Shown: positions 26,762 to 34,440 of the stretch, in pieces
How positions within the stretch are numbered: the first letter of the stretch is position 1
Layout: the number at the start of each line of letters is the position of its first letter
NCBI GenBank assembly: GCA_019309045.1
Contig: JAFDGZ010000024.1
Coordinates: forward strand, 1-37,549
Source of the DNA: Deltaproteobacteria bacterium
GTDB taxonomy: Bacteria; Desulfobacterota; Syntrophobacteria; BM002
Length of the DNA stretch: 37,549 nt
Direction of reading: 5' to 3'
Notes under the pieces: generated by a model
The model's database searches: none
Told to the model about the DNA's origin: nothing
What the model saw: only the letters and a program-made list of their open reading frames with translations
Made by a program: the position numbers and the translations under genes

Positions 26762-27052
26762 ATGGCCGTGCGAGTGCTGATCCAGAGAAAGATTATACCC
26801 GGCAATGAGGTGGCCCTCGGTGAACTTCTCATGCAACTGCGGAGCAAAGCAATGCACGCTGCCGGCTATATATCAGGTGAAACCCTGCGAGCTCTAGATG
26901 ACCCAAACGAGTATCTGGTGATCAGTACCTGGAACAGTCTGGACAACTGGAAGAGCTGGGAGTCCAATAAAGAACGCCAGGAAATACAGCAAAAAATCGA
27001 CAGCCTGCTGCGGGCGCCTTCGCTTCATCGGGTTTTTGTATACGAGTACTGA
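26762..27052 (+). CDS. ABM-domain (antibiotic biosynthesis monooxygenase-like) small protein
   Basis: This is a 96-residue protein with the dimeric ferredoxin-like fold pattern of ABM proteins: VRVLIQRKIIPGNEVALGEL, then AAGYISGETLRALDDPNEYLVI and STWNSLDNWKSWESN, ending in FVYEY. The frame is open from 26657, but ATG 26762 follows a strong AAGGAGGGAAG site and matches the family start. Family members include quinol monooxygenases, haem oxygenases and uncharacterised proteins; the substrate cannot be assigned. The gene converges on queH with only 20 bp between them. Confidence 0.85.
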   Translation: MAVRVLIQRKIIPGNEVALGELLMQLRSKAMHAAGYISGETLRALDDPNEYLVISTWNSLDNWKSWESNKERQEIQQKIDSLLRAPSLHRVFVYEY

Positions 27053-27072
27053 CTCAGTTTGTGCAAGAAGGC

Positions 27073-27597
27073 TCAGATGAACCTTTCCTGTTCACTGTAG
27101 ATACAGCCGCAGTAAAGCTGCCGGTAGAGACCGAGCTCCTTTGATTTTTCAATGCCCTCTTGCCATCCCTCGCGAAAGTCCCGGTAGAGAAAGGCCACGC
27201 CGTATCGGCGGCTCGCCTCCTCGCCTATCTCTCTGACCAGGTCATGCTTCTGGTGCTTGCTGTAAAGCAAGGTAGTGGTAAAAGCGGACATGCGACTTTT
27301 TTTAGCCAGTCGCGCCGCAGCATGGAGCCTTAAGTGATAGCAGTAGTGGCAGCGCTGCGATTCGCGGAATACCACCTGCCTGAGAAAGGACACCACGTCG
27401 TATTCATCTCTGTAGATAACTTTAAGAGTTGCTTTTTCTGCATATTGTCTGACTGTATCTCTCCGCCGCTGATATTCCTGGTAAGGATGAATGTTTGGAT
27501 TGAAGAAAAAACCAAAGACCTCGTGCCCCTCGTGCCGGAGAGTTCGGAGAGGGTAGAGAGCGCATGGGGCACAGCACATGTGAAGAAGTACTTTCAC
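27073..27597 (-). CDS. queH: Epoxyqueuosine reductase QueH
   Basis: This is a 174-residue protein of the former DUF208 family. QueH reduces epoxyqueuosine to queuosine in tRNA and replaces QueG without cobalamin. The N-terminal LLHMCCAPCALYPL has Cys8, Cys9 and Cys12. FFFNPNIHPYQEYQRR follows, then RCHYCYHLRL (Cys83, Cys86) and LYCGCIYSEQER near the end. These match the conserved ligands of the 4Fe-4S cluster and adjacent metal site described for QueH. The start is GTG at 27597 with a weak ribosome binding site. It begins 46 bp after the flavoprotein gene on the same strand and is probably cotranscribed with it. Confidence 0.95.
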   Translation of the reverse strand: MKVLLHMCCAPCALYPLRTLRHEGHEVFGFFFNPNIHPYQEYQRRRDTVRQYAEKATLKVIYRDEYDVVSFLRQVVFRESQRCHYCYHLRLHAAARLAKKSRMSAFTTTLLYSKHQKHDLVREIGEEASRRYGVAFLYRDFREGWQEGIEKSKELGLYRQLYCGCIYSEQERFI

Positions 27598-27643
27598 GGA
27601 TCTTATTCTTTCTATTCTGGTCGTTTTTCTGCCGGCCGCCCTG

Positions 27644-28972
27644 TCATTTGAGCAGTTGTTGCGCGGCGATGTGTATAGGGTCCCAGGCGCCTGAGAATGG
27701 TGGGGCGTAGGCCAGATCCATATAAGCCAGCTGTTCCAGCTCGAGCCCTGCTGTGAGAGCTGCTGCCAGTATGTTGATCCTGGCGACTACTCCATTGCCC
27801 CCTATGGCCTGCGCCCCGAGGAGGCGGCCGCTGGATGGCTCCGCTACAAGCCGCAGCCACAGTCTAGTTGCTCCAGGAAAACTGTGTGCCTTCGAAAAGC
27901 CCTGGATGATAACAGAAGAGGCCTGCAGGCCGATTCTCTTTGCCTCTTCCTCGCTGAGACCAGTACTGGCAATCTCCAGGTCAAATACTTTGCAACAGAT
28001 TGAACCTACAATTCCTGGAAAGGAGACCTCCTGGCCGCCGATGTGAGCTCCAGCAATGCGGCCCTGTTTATTGGCAATGTCGCCCAGTGGCATGTGTACG
28101 GGCTGACGGCTGACAAGGTGTAGACACTCGCAACAGTCTCCTGCCGCATATATCCGGGAGATGTTGGTCTGCAGGTGTTGGTCTACCGCAATTGCCCCAG
28201 TTGGGCCTATCTTGATGCCAGCAGCCGCTGCGAGTTCAACTTCTGGCAGCACACCCATGCCCACAAGGACCAGATCGCTGGGCAGCTCTCCATTATTGGT
28301 GTGGGTGACAATCTGGTGCTTGCCAACTTTATCGAAACCCAATATCTCCGTATGGGGAAGGAAATAGACATTATTTCGTTCAAGTTCTTGCCGTATTTTC
28401 TCGCCGAAGTCTGTGCCCAACCGCCTCATGGGCAGGTCCTTGCGGTAGACGAGTGTGGTTTCCAGTCCCAGCGATCTGAAGGCCTCACACATTTCCAAAG
28501 CGATCAGACCAGCGCCTATGACCAGGGCTCTTGTAGCATTATGTTCAATGAGGTAGCGTTTTAGACGTATAGCGTTGGCAACATTTCTCAGGGTGAAGAT
28601 CCCCTGGTGAGCCACGCCAGGCACCTGTGGTAGCCGTGGGCGGGCGCCGGTAGCCAGTACCAGGTAATCGAAGGGCATCACATGGCCATCGCCAAGTCGA
28701 ACTTGACGTGAATCGAGTTCGAGGGTCTCCACGCGGCTGTGGAGTTTAACTGTGATGCCTGATTTTGCAAAAGCCTCCGGTGTCCTGGCAATGAGTTTGC
28801 TCTCGTCTCTGATTACATCACCGATGTAATAAGGGGTAGGTCAGGCAGAAAAGGAAACGTGCTCGCCGCCTTCGATTATGGTGACCTCCATATCCGGCTG
28901 GACTCTTTTTGCTTTTGCTGCTGCACTGGGACCGCCAGCGCCGCCTCCCACCACCACGAGTCTTTGTTGCAT
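27644..28972 (-). CDS. Predicted selenoprotein: CoA-disulfide reductase/NADH oxidase-family flavoprotein with in-frame UGA as Sec44
   Basis: Reading from ATG 28972 (AGGAGA about 8 nt upstream) and through one UGA at codon 44 (28843-28841) gives 442 residues, the length of single-domain CoA-disulfide reductases and NADH oxidases. The N-terminus LVVVGGGAGGPSAAAKAKR is the FAD-binding site. SFSA-U-PTPYYIG follows, where the family has Cys-Gly-Leu-Pro-Tyr-Tyr, so U occupies the redox-active Cys42/43 position. ALVIGAGLIALEMCEAF is the NAD(P)H-binding fold, IYAAGDCCE the second FAD site, and YAPPFSGAWDPI the typical C-terminal end. No rhodanese domain is present. Apart from the UGA the frame is intact and a SECIS-like hairpin follows it. 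The likely role is NAD(P)H-dependent reduction of CoA disulfide, polysulfide, sulfur or peroxide. A start after the UGA would lose the whole FAD-binding N-terminus. Confidence 0.88.
28809..28833 (-). promoter_or_regulatory. Bacterial SECIS-like hairpin downstream of the in-frame UGA
   Basis: On the mRNA, AUUACAUC (28830-28823), apical loop GGU (28822-28820) and GAUGUAAU (28819-28812) form a perfect 8-bp stem. Two further pairs extend it below one mismatch. The loop begins 18 nt after the UGA (28843-28841). A G in the first two loop positions and a UGA-to-loop distance of about 16-37 nt are the accepted features of bacterial SECIS elements recognised by SelB; both are met. The element lies within the coding sequence, as in E. 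coli fdhF. Confidence 0.82.
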
Positions 28973-29030
28973 GAAGGATCTCCTATCTTTGCCTCTGACT
29001 GCTTTGAATCAGCCTTTTGTACTCCGATTT

Positions 29031-29137
29031 GCAAATGCAGGGACGTATTCTGATGATTTGCCTCGAAGCAATTGCTCACTCAGCACTAAGTCCTCAGTAA
29101 ACAAGTTCGTCATAGAACTTATGAATCGAAGGACTTG
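29031..29137 (+). repeat. Dispersed structured intergenic repeat, copy 2
   Basis: This 107-bp stretch is the second copy of the element at 15761-15868, in the same orientation. It keeps the GCAAAT/ATTTGC pairing arms and the AAGTTC/GAACTT hairpin. The hairpin loop changes from GTCACT to GTCATA while both arms are unchanged. It occupies the gap between the FHA/cNMP/PilZ gene and the selenoprotein gene, so on the minus strand it could lie in the leader of the latter. Confidence 0.7.
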
Positions 29138-29155
29138 GTCAGGGACAGGACAACT

Positions 29156-30340
29156 TCAGCCATATATGAAGTCTTTCAACTTCCGGGCTGCGATTTCAGG
29201 GAGTTGACTAAATTCTATACCGACCTGCCAGGTATCAGCTTCAGGTTTGAGCCAACGGACAACCCCGGGGGCAAGAATGCCGCCCCAGGGCGCTGGCAGG
29301 TTGATCTCTAAAGTTACCGGAGAGTCGAGCACCAGAGTTTTCTCCAACTCTCCGCCCTTTGCTTGTATGAGCATACCGGTGAGGGATATATCAATGGAGG
29401 TGGCATCAAAGGCCACATCTATCTGGGTTGCCTGTTTTCCCTCTTCTGAGGTGACAAACAGGGCAACAGGCAGTTGTTCCCGTAAGCGGGGATAACGCCT
29501 CCTTTCCTTGATGCCGGCAACGGCTCGCTTCACATTCAAGTCCTCCAACCGCTCCTGATAATATTTCACTAACATCTCTTTCAGTTGGCGGTAGCGCAAG
29601 ATGAATTTGCGCAGGCGGGTATAACTGAACTCGCTCAATAGAGTCTCCTGGACAGCCATCACCGACGTCATGCGTGGACCACCTGTGAGAAAGGCCATCT
29701 CACCGAAAAATTCTTTGGGGCCGAGCATAGCCACCTGGAGTTGCTTGCCTTGCAGGTCAGTAACAAACACCTTGGCCCGGCCGCGGAGAATAACATAGAG
29801 AGAACGGCCTGGGTCTCCCTCGCGCATAATGAGTTCACCAGAGTGAAACACATGGAGATTGGCTTCTTCCAACAGTTGATCCTGTTCGCTCTGTTCAAGG
29901 GGGGCAAACAAGGGTGTGGCCATGAGAACGTCTCTGAACCGCTGTGGTTCAGGACTCCGGCCCTCAGAGGCAGGTGGCAGAGTTTCATATTGACCGGTAG
30001 CCGCAAAGATCTCCAGGGTGTTGGTGAGTTGCTCTGATCCGCTGGGAACCTGCTGTTCTATGAGGCTGAAGACAGCATCTCCGATGGAGAATGTATCGCC
30101 TGCCTTCAACGTTCTCCTGGCCACGCGTTTGCCAGCGAACAAAACCCCGTTGATGCTGCCCAGATCCTCTACTACCCAGCCGCTTTCCTGAAAGCTGATC
30201 CTGGCGTGTGAACGTGAAACCTTGTGGTCTGCCAGGGTGATGGTGTTCTCCGGGCTGCGGCCTATTGTAACAGGACCCTCCAGGGGATAAATGCTCTTAT
30301 GAAGCGGTCCCTTTTCCAGTGTCAGGTAATATCTCTTCAT
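29156..30340 (-). CDS. Three-domain signalling protein: FHA, cyclic nucleotide-binding, PilZ
   Basis: From the ATG at 30340 the protein has 394 residues. The FHA domain (about 1-95) has GPVTIGRSPEN, KVSRSHARI and EDLGSINGVLF, the phosphothreonine-binding residues. The cyclic nucleotide-binding domain (about 135-255) starts with TPLFAPLEQSEQDQLLEEA and includes MREGDPGRSLYVILRGRAKV and FGEMAFLTGGPR. The PilZ domain (about 280-390) has RRRYPRLR, which supplies the arginine motif, and DISLTG as the DxSxxG motif, so c-di-GMP binding is likely. No output or membrane domain is seen. A longer frame from GTG 30382 exists, but FHA begins at the chosen ATG. Upstream, on the same strand, is the small HTH gene. 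Confidence 0.93.
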   Translation of the reverse strand: MKRYYLTLEKGPLHKSIYPLEGPVTIGRSPENTITLADHKVSRSHARISFQESGWVVEDLGSINGVLFAGKRVARRTLKAGDTFSIGDAVFSLIEQQVPSGSEQLTNTLEIFAATGQYETLPPASEGRSPEPQRFRDVLMATPLFAPLEQSEQDQLLEEANLHVFHSGELIMREGDPGRSLYVILRGRAKVFVTDLQGKQLQVAMLGPKEFFGEMAFLTGGPRMTSVMAVQETLLSEFSYTRLRKFILRYRQLKEMLVKYYQERLEDLNVKRAVAGIKERRRYPRLREQLPVALFVTSEEGKQATQIDVAFDATSIDISLTGMLIQAKGGELEKTLVLDSPVTLEINLPAPWGGILAPGVVRWLKPEADTWQVGIEFSQLPEIAARKLKDFIYG

Positions 30341-30471
30341 GCCAGTGACACACAGGATAAACTGGAGTCTGAAACACGGCACAGTTGCGGGAAGGAATCA
30401 GCTGTCCCTCTGCAGTATCCTGCACGCCGCTACAGAGGGAATAGTGTTCCAAGGCGCCGAGTGCAGAAGCT

Positions 30472-30699
30472 TCAAAACGAGTGCTTGCCGCCGAATAGCC
30501 AGCCAGGGTCGAGAGAAAACACCTCTCTCAAGGTCTCGACACTTTTCTTGCTAAGAGGCTTTCTGCCTGCTTCAACTTCCACTAGGTCAGTTTCAGTCAT
30601 ACCCAATTTTTGCGCCAGAACGGTCCGCGTGATGCCGCGGATTTCTCTGAAACGCTGCAAGCGCTCGCCAATTTTTTCTTGATCATTGCCAGCAGTCAT
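30472..30699 (-). CDS. Small Xre/Cro-type helix-turn-helix DNA-binding protein
   Basis: This is a 75-residue protein. The HTH domain spans about 8-62: IGERLQRFREIRGITRTVLA, then KLGMTETDLVEVEAGRKPLS, then VETLREVFSLDPGWL. Such proteins are usually repressors or regulators of neighbouring genes. The ATG at 30699 has a weak AGAGAAAG site upstream. It is 131 bp before the FHA/cNMP/PilZ gene on the same strand, and two inverted repeats sit directly upstream, possible sites for autoregulation. It is not clearly an antitoxin, since no toxin-like gene adjoins it. Confidence 0.8.
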   Translation of the reverse strand: MTAGNDQEKIGERLQRFREIRGITRTVLAQKLGMTETDLVEVEAGRKPLSKKSVETLREVFSLDPGWLFGGKHSF

Positions 30700-30712
30700 T
30701 AGCTTTCTCTAA

Positions 30713-30751
30713 GGTGTTAGCAGAACATGACACCCTAATGTAACATATGTT
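30713..30751 (-). promoter_or_regulatory. Inverted repeats upstream of the HTH gene
   Basis: GGTGT (30713-30717) pairs with ACACC (30730-30734), and AACATATGTT (30742-30751) is a perfect 10-bp palindrome. Both lie within 55 bp upstream of the HTH start. They are candidate binding sites for the encoded regulator; no clear promoter hexamers were assigned. Confidence 0.35.
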
Positions 30752-30840
30752 GCCCCAATATGCCACTCAGCAGTCGTATTGGTGTCGACCACAAGCATCT
30801 TTCCTTTGAATCTCGGCTGGACAGCTGCAAAAGAGACAGG

Positions 30841-30866
30841 GAGGCGATCTTTGTGCAAGTCGCCTC
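30841..30866 (+). other. Hairpin in the manC upstream region
   Basis: GAGGCGA (30841-30847) is the exact complement of TCGCCTC (30860-30866) with a 12-nt loop. It is followed by a possible -10 TATACT at 30891-30896. There is no T-run. It may be an operator or RNA element; the function is unknown. Confidence 0.35.
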
Positions 30867-30946
30867 TTGCTGTTGAGACGACTTTCCTTCTATACTAAAA
30901 AAGTTCGTCTGAGGTTGACCTGTCGTCTTGCGGAGGTGAGCAGCGT

Positions 30947-32017
30947 ATGCATGCAGTGATCATGGCTGGAGGCAAAGGAACCAGATTCTGGCCTAGAAGC
31001 AGGGAGAAAAGGCCCAAACAACTGTTGAACATTACTGGTAGTCGATCCATGCTGCAGCAGACAGTGGCCCGAATCAGAGAGCTGGTGTCCCCGCAATACA
31101 TCTTGATAATTGCAGGCAAGTCACACGGTCGTGAGGTGCGAGCTCAACTGGAGCAGCTGCCAGCGGAGAACATCATCCTGGAACCTGTCGGCAGGAACAC
31201 TGCTGCCTGTATCGGTCTCGCTGCGCTGCTGGTACGCAAACGGGACCGGGATGGCGTCATGTTGGTGATGCCGGCCGACCACCTTATTGTGGATGAAGCT
31301 TTGTTTGTCAAAACCTTGAAGAGAGCGGCAGAGGCAGCCTTGCTCAAGGATGTTCTCATCACTATTGGCATACGACCCACAGCTCCTGAGACTGGCTACG
31401 GCTATATCGAGGTTGGTGAGCCCAAGCTACGGCTCGGGAACGACCAGCTCTACACAGTGAAATCTTTCCATGAAAAGCCGAACCGAGAAAGGGCAGCAGA
31501 GTATCTTCGGCAAGGAGGCTTCTTCTGGAACAGTGGAATTTTTATCTGGAAAGCAAGAACAATTCTGGAGGCGCTCCAACTCTACCTGCCGGATCTTTAT
31601 GCAGGGTTGCAAAAGTTGGAGCCAGCTCTGGAGTCGGCAGATTTTGACCAACGTATGGCAGCGGTCTATCCCGACCTACAGAGCATTTCCATCGATTATG
31701 GCGTAATGGAGAAAGCCAGGAATGTACTCATGATTCCAGGCGATTTTGGTTGGAACGATGTGGGAAGCTGGGCTGCGGTGGCACAGCTGTGGCCCCGGGA
31801 TGAGAACCACAATGCTTTTCAGGGGACTCTGGTGGCGGTGGAAGCCAAACAAAACGTGGTTTACAGCAAGCAACGACTATGTGTGCTTCTCGGCGTTGAC
31901 GATCTCATAGTGGTGGACAGCGGTGATGCACTGCTCGTTTGTCCGAAGAACAGAGCCCAGGATGTAGGAAAAGTTTTGGAGCTGCTTCGACAGAAAGGGC
32001 TGGAGCAGTATCTTTGA
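30947..32017 (+). CDS. manC: Mannose-1-phosphate guanylyltransferase (ManC, pyrophosphorylase domain only)
   Basis: This 356-residue enzyme makes GDP-mannose from mannose 1-phosphate and GTP for LPS, capsule or glycosylation. The nucleotide-binding signature AVIMAGGKGTRFWPRSR opens it, with KRPKQLLNITG next. VMPADHLI, GYGYIEVGE, FHEKPNRERA and NSGIFIWKA follow in the usual order, and SIDYGVMEKA and GDFGWNDVGSWAA complete the sugar site. The C-terminal cupin (phosphomannose isomerase) domain of bifunctional AlgA/ManC is absent, so a separate isomerase is expected. The ATG has a GGAGGTGAG site upstream. Confidence 0.95.
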   Translation: MHAVIMAGGKGTRFWPRSREKRPKQLLNITGSRSMLQQTVARIRELVSPQYILIIAGKSHGREVRAQLEQLPAENIILEPVGRNTAACIGLAALLVRKRDRDGVMLVMPADHLIVDEALFVKTLKRAAEAALLKDVLITIGIRPTAPETGYGYIEVGEPKLRLGNDQLYTVKSFHEKPNRERAAEYLRQGGFFWNSGIFIWKARTILEALQLYLPDLYAGLQKLEPALESADFDQRMAAVYPDLQSISIDYGVMEKARNVLMIPGDFGWNDVGSWAAVAQLWPRDENHNAFQGTLVAVEAKQNVVYSKQRLCVLLGVDDLIVVDSGDALLVCPKNRAQDVGKVLELLRQKGLEQYL

Positions 32018-32139
32018 GACAAGAAAATGCAGATTGGTTTCAGCCAATGAAAGCAAAAGTATTGCTTCAAGGCTATTATTTTGCACAGCGTTGATAGTTC
32101 CATTTACTCCAATTTTCAGATTACTCGAAGGCACAGACA

Positions 32140-32727
32140 GTGAAATTGTTGGCAATCCTCGGCAGCCCTAGACGCGGTGGCAACAGTGAAATTTTATTGG
32201 ATCAGACCATCAGAGGCGCCCGTGGCTGTGGTCTCACAACAGAAAAAGTTGTTCTGCGAGATCTCAGAATCAGTCCATGCCTTGAAATATATCAGTGTGC
32301 CAAAGCCGGGGTGTGTGCCATTGATGATGATATGCAACCATTGCTTGGGAAGATCACGAGTTATGACCGACTTGTTGTGGCCTCCCCGGTATTTTTCTAT
32401 AATGTTTCTGCGCAGACAAAAGCGATGATAGATCGCTGCCAGGCCCTGTGGGCCAGGAGATATCTCCTGCAGGAGCCGGTGTCATCTTTGCCTGAGAGGC
32501 AGGGTGCCTACATTGCAGTAGGGGCCACCAGGGGCAGGAAACTTTTTGTAGGCATAAAGCTCACCATGAGGTACTTTTTTGATGCCATTGACGTTCGCTG
32601 TGTAGGCGAGCTGCTGGTGAGGGGGGCAGACGAAATGGGGGCAGTCAGAGAGCAGAAACATGCGCTGGATGCGGCCTATGATCTCGGTTGTCGATTGGCG
32701 CAGCTGGAAAACGAGCAAGCAGGATAA
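32140..32727 (+). CDS. NADPH-dependent FMN reductase/iron-sulfur flavoprotein-like protein
   Basis: This is a 195-residue flavodoxin-fold protein. AILGSPRRGGNSEILLD is the FMN-binding loop, and VVASPVFFYNVSAQTKAMID is the second flavin-contacting segment. Cys47, Cys53 and Cys59 lie in a compact cluster (SPCLEI, then YQCAKAGVCAIDDDM). This recalls the cysteine motif of iron-sulfur flavoproteins, although the spacing is not identical to the archaeal type. An electron-transfer or quinone/metal reductase role is typical of the family. The start is GTG at 32140 with GAAGG about 9 nt upstream. It follows manC by 122 bp. Confidence 0.88.
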   Translation: MKLLAILGSPRRGGNSEILLDQTIRGARGCGLTTEKVVLRDLRISPCLEIYQCAKAGVCAIDDDMQPLLGKITSYDRLVVASPVFFYNVSAQTKAMIDRCQALWARRYLLQEPVSSLPERQGAYIAVGATRGRKLFVGIKLTMRYFFDAIDVRCVGELLVRGADEMGAVREQKHALDAAYDLGCRLAQLENEQAG

Positions 32728-32776
32728 GTTTAGCGCAACTATTCCGGCGCTTGCATTGACAACAAGGAGGATGCCA

Positions 32777-34177
32777 TTGTCGAGAGGTCCTGCAGCTGCT
32801 TCTTGGCTGGGAGCTTTGTTGGCTGGACAGATTTCTCTGGGACGAAAGGTGCGCCTGAGGTCCAGCGGCAAAGTGAAGATAGCGTCGCTAGGGTTGGCGC
32901 TGCAACTCCTCTGGGGCTGCGGCGGACCCGTGGCCAATCATCTGATATCTATTTCCCTGACAAGGCCTGCTGACATCGAACCGTACCACCTCGAGACTGT
33001 TGGCATTCTGGAGATTGACAGCCCGCGGCAGAACATTGTTGGTTCAGAGTTGGCCCGGGAGATCAACAAAGGTTTGACTGGCGGGCCCTTACGGCCGCTG
33101 CTTGTCAAGGTGCCAGGCTACCTGGCCAGAGATGCTGCTTCAGTGAAAATGATAGCTCAGCAGGCAGGGGTGGAGTCTTTGTTCTTGGGGGAGATCACCG
33201 AATACGTGGTACAGGTAGAGAAAAAGACCAGGAAGGTGATTTCCACCAGGGAACCACAACAGGATGCTGACAGACAGTTGACCTGGATCGGCATCCAGGA
33301 AAATCCACTGATAGCAGATGCCTTCTATTACCTGCTGGCCTATCCACAGTCGGAGAAGGTTGTGGAGATGCCCTGTGAGGAGGCGGTGGTGCGCTTGACT
33401 TTGCAGGCCAGGATAGTGGTAGCTCGGACGGGAGAAACGATCTGGAGCCGGCGGGTTGCGAGGCGCTTGCGAAGACGAACTTTTCTTCTCGACCACATGG
33501 ACGTAAACCAGGAAGTACAGAAGCTACTACGGTCCATGGCGAGGGAGATCGTCAACCAGCTGCGGCCGCAGCGAGCAACAGTACAGAGGCTTCTCAGGGC
33601 ACCACTACTAGGTTCGAGTCCCAAACTGACTCAACTGTTTCGCCAGGGTATTCAGGCCTGCGCTCGGGGAGAATGGCATACCGGTGAGGAATTCTTTCTA
33701 GAAGCAGTGCAACAGATGCCGAACGAGGCCATAGCTTATGGCAACCTGGGTGTAGTGTACGAGAAGACAGGGAGGTTCAAAGAGGCCGTTGCTGCCTACG
33801 ATCGAGCCCATGCTGCCAGGCCGCAGGATCCCACCTATTCTTACTACAGCAGAAGCCTGCGAACAGCCTTTGCGCCCCAGATCGACAAGGACGATCTGCC
33901 GAGTGTGGTCCTGGATGTCTGCGCTGACGGCAGGATTTACATAGACGGAGGCAGCGACTCGAGACGAGAAATAGGACAAGCTGTTGCAATTTACCGCAGC
34001 CGAGCTGCCCGGGATCCGCAGTCAGGAAGATTTACCGAGCTGGACGAGATGGAAATAGCCCGGGGAGAGATAGTAGAGGTGCAGCCACACATGTCTATAG
34101 TTAGGACGTTTTTTGTGGATGTTGACCATAAAGTGCAGAGAGGAGACCTGACCAGGTTCCACTCTGGCAAACCTTGA
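32777..34177 (+). CDS. Probable lipoprotein with C-terminal TPR repeats
   Basis: The start is ambiguous. AGGAGG (32765-32770) touches ATG 32771 but is well spaced for TTG 32777, which is used here (466 residues). GTG 32849 would instead give an ideal lipoprotein signal: basic n-region, hydrophobic core IASLGLALQLL and lipobox LWGC, with the Cys at residue 24 (residue 48 from TTG). The exported part has an N-terminal domain with no recognised family (about 60-300), including LGEITEYVVQVEKKTRK. One to two TPR-like repeats follow (NEAIAYGNLGVVYEKTGRF, EAVAAYDRAHAARPQDP), then a C-terminal beta-rich region with GEIVEVQPHMSIVRTFF and VQRGDLTRF. Outer-membrane anchoring and a scaffold role are inferred. 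Confidence 0.78.
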   Translation: MSRGPAAASWLGALLAGQISLGRKVRLRSSGKVKIASLGLALQLLWGCGGPVANHLISISLTRPADIEPYHLETVGILEIDSPRQNIVGSELAREINKGLTGGPLRPLLVKVPGYLARDAASVKMIAQQAGVESLFLGEITEYVVQVEKKTRKVISTREPQQDADRQLTWIGIQENPLIADAFYYLLAYPQSEKVVEMPCEEAVVRLTLQARIVVARTGETIWSRRVARRLRRRTFLLDHMDVNQEVQKLLRSMAREIVNQLRPQRATVQRLLRAPLLGSSPKLTQLFRQGIQACARGEWHTGEEFFLEAVQQMPNEAIAYGNLGVVYEKTGRFKEAVAAYDRAHAARPQDPTYSYYSRSLRTAFAPQIDKDDLPSVVLDVCADGRIYIDGGSDSRREIGQAVAIYRSRAARDPQSGRFTELDEMEIARGEIVEVQPHMSIVRTFFVDVDHKVQRGDLTRFHSGKP

Positions 34178-34236
34178 CTGGAACAGTTGGTGCATTGCTT
34201 GTTGACGTGACAGCAATCTATGGGAAGAGCTGACAC

Positions 34237-34440
34237 ATGGCTATCAGAGAAATTGCCAGAATGCTCTACCGGCTGCAGCAACAAGTTGAGGAGTTGGAAC
34301 GCTCACTCCAGAGTGAGCCTCCTGGTACAAAGCGGGATGCCATGGGGCAAGAACTCCGCCGTCTTCGGGCTGAACATAGGAAGGTAAAGGCTATACTTGA
34401 AGGCGAAAAGGCAGCACCATCCCGTCGCAGCCGCCTGTAG
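34237..34440 (+). CDS. Small coiled-coil protein of unknown function
   Basis: This is a 67-residue, highly charged, all-helical protein with heptad-like spacing (LYRLQQQVEELERSL, then ELRRLRAEHRKVKAILEG) and a basic tail. GGAAGAG lies about 8 nt before the ATG. It sits 59 bp after the lipoprotein gene. Its stop codon falls in the loop of a 9-bp hairpin. The function is not recognised; the good ribosome binding site and coding-like composition support it as a real gene. Confidence 0.7.
   Translation: MAIREIARMLYRLQQQVEELERSLQSEPPGTKRDAMGQELRRLRAEHRKVKAILEGEKAAPSRRSRL

Noticed and set aside
27600-27646. A second Sec codon at the terminal TGA of the flavoprotein gene
   Set aside because: The protein already ends with the normal family C-terminus and no SECIS-like hairpin follows at the right distance.
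28841-28843. In-frame TGA read as a nonsense mutation making a pseudogene
   Set aside because: The rest of the frame is intact, the family motifs flank it, it falls exactly on the catalytic Cys, and a SECIS-like hairpin follows at the right distance. Sequencing error remains possible but would not explain the hairpin.
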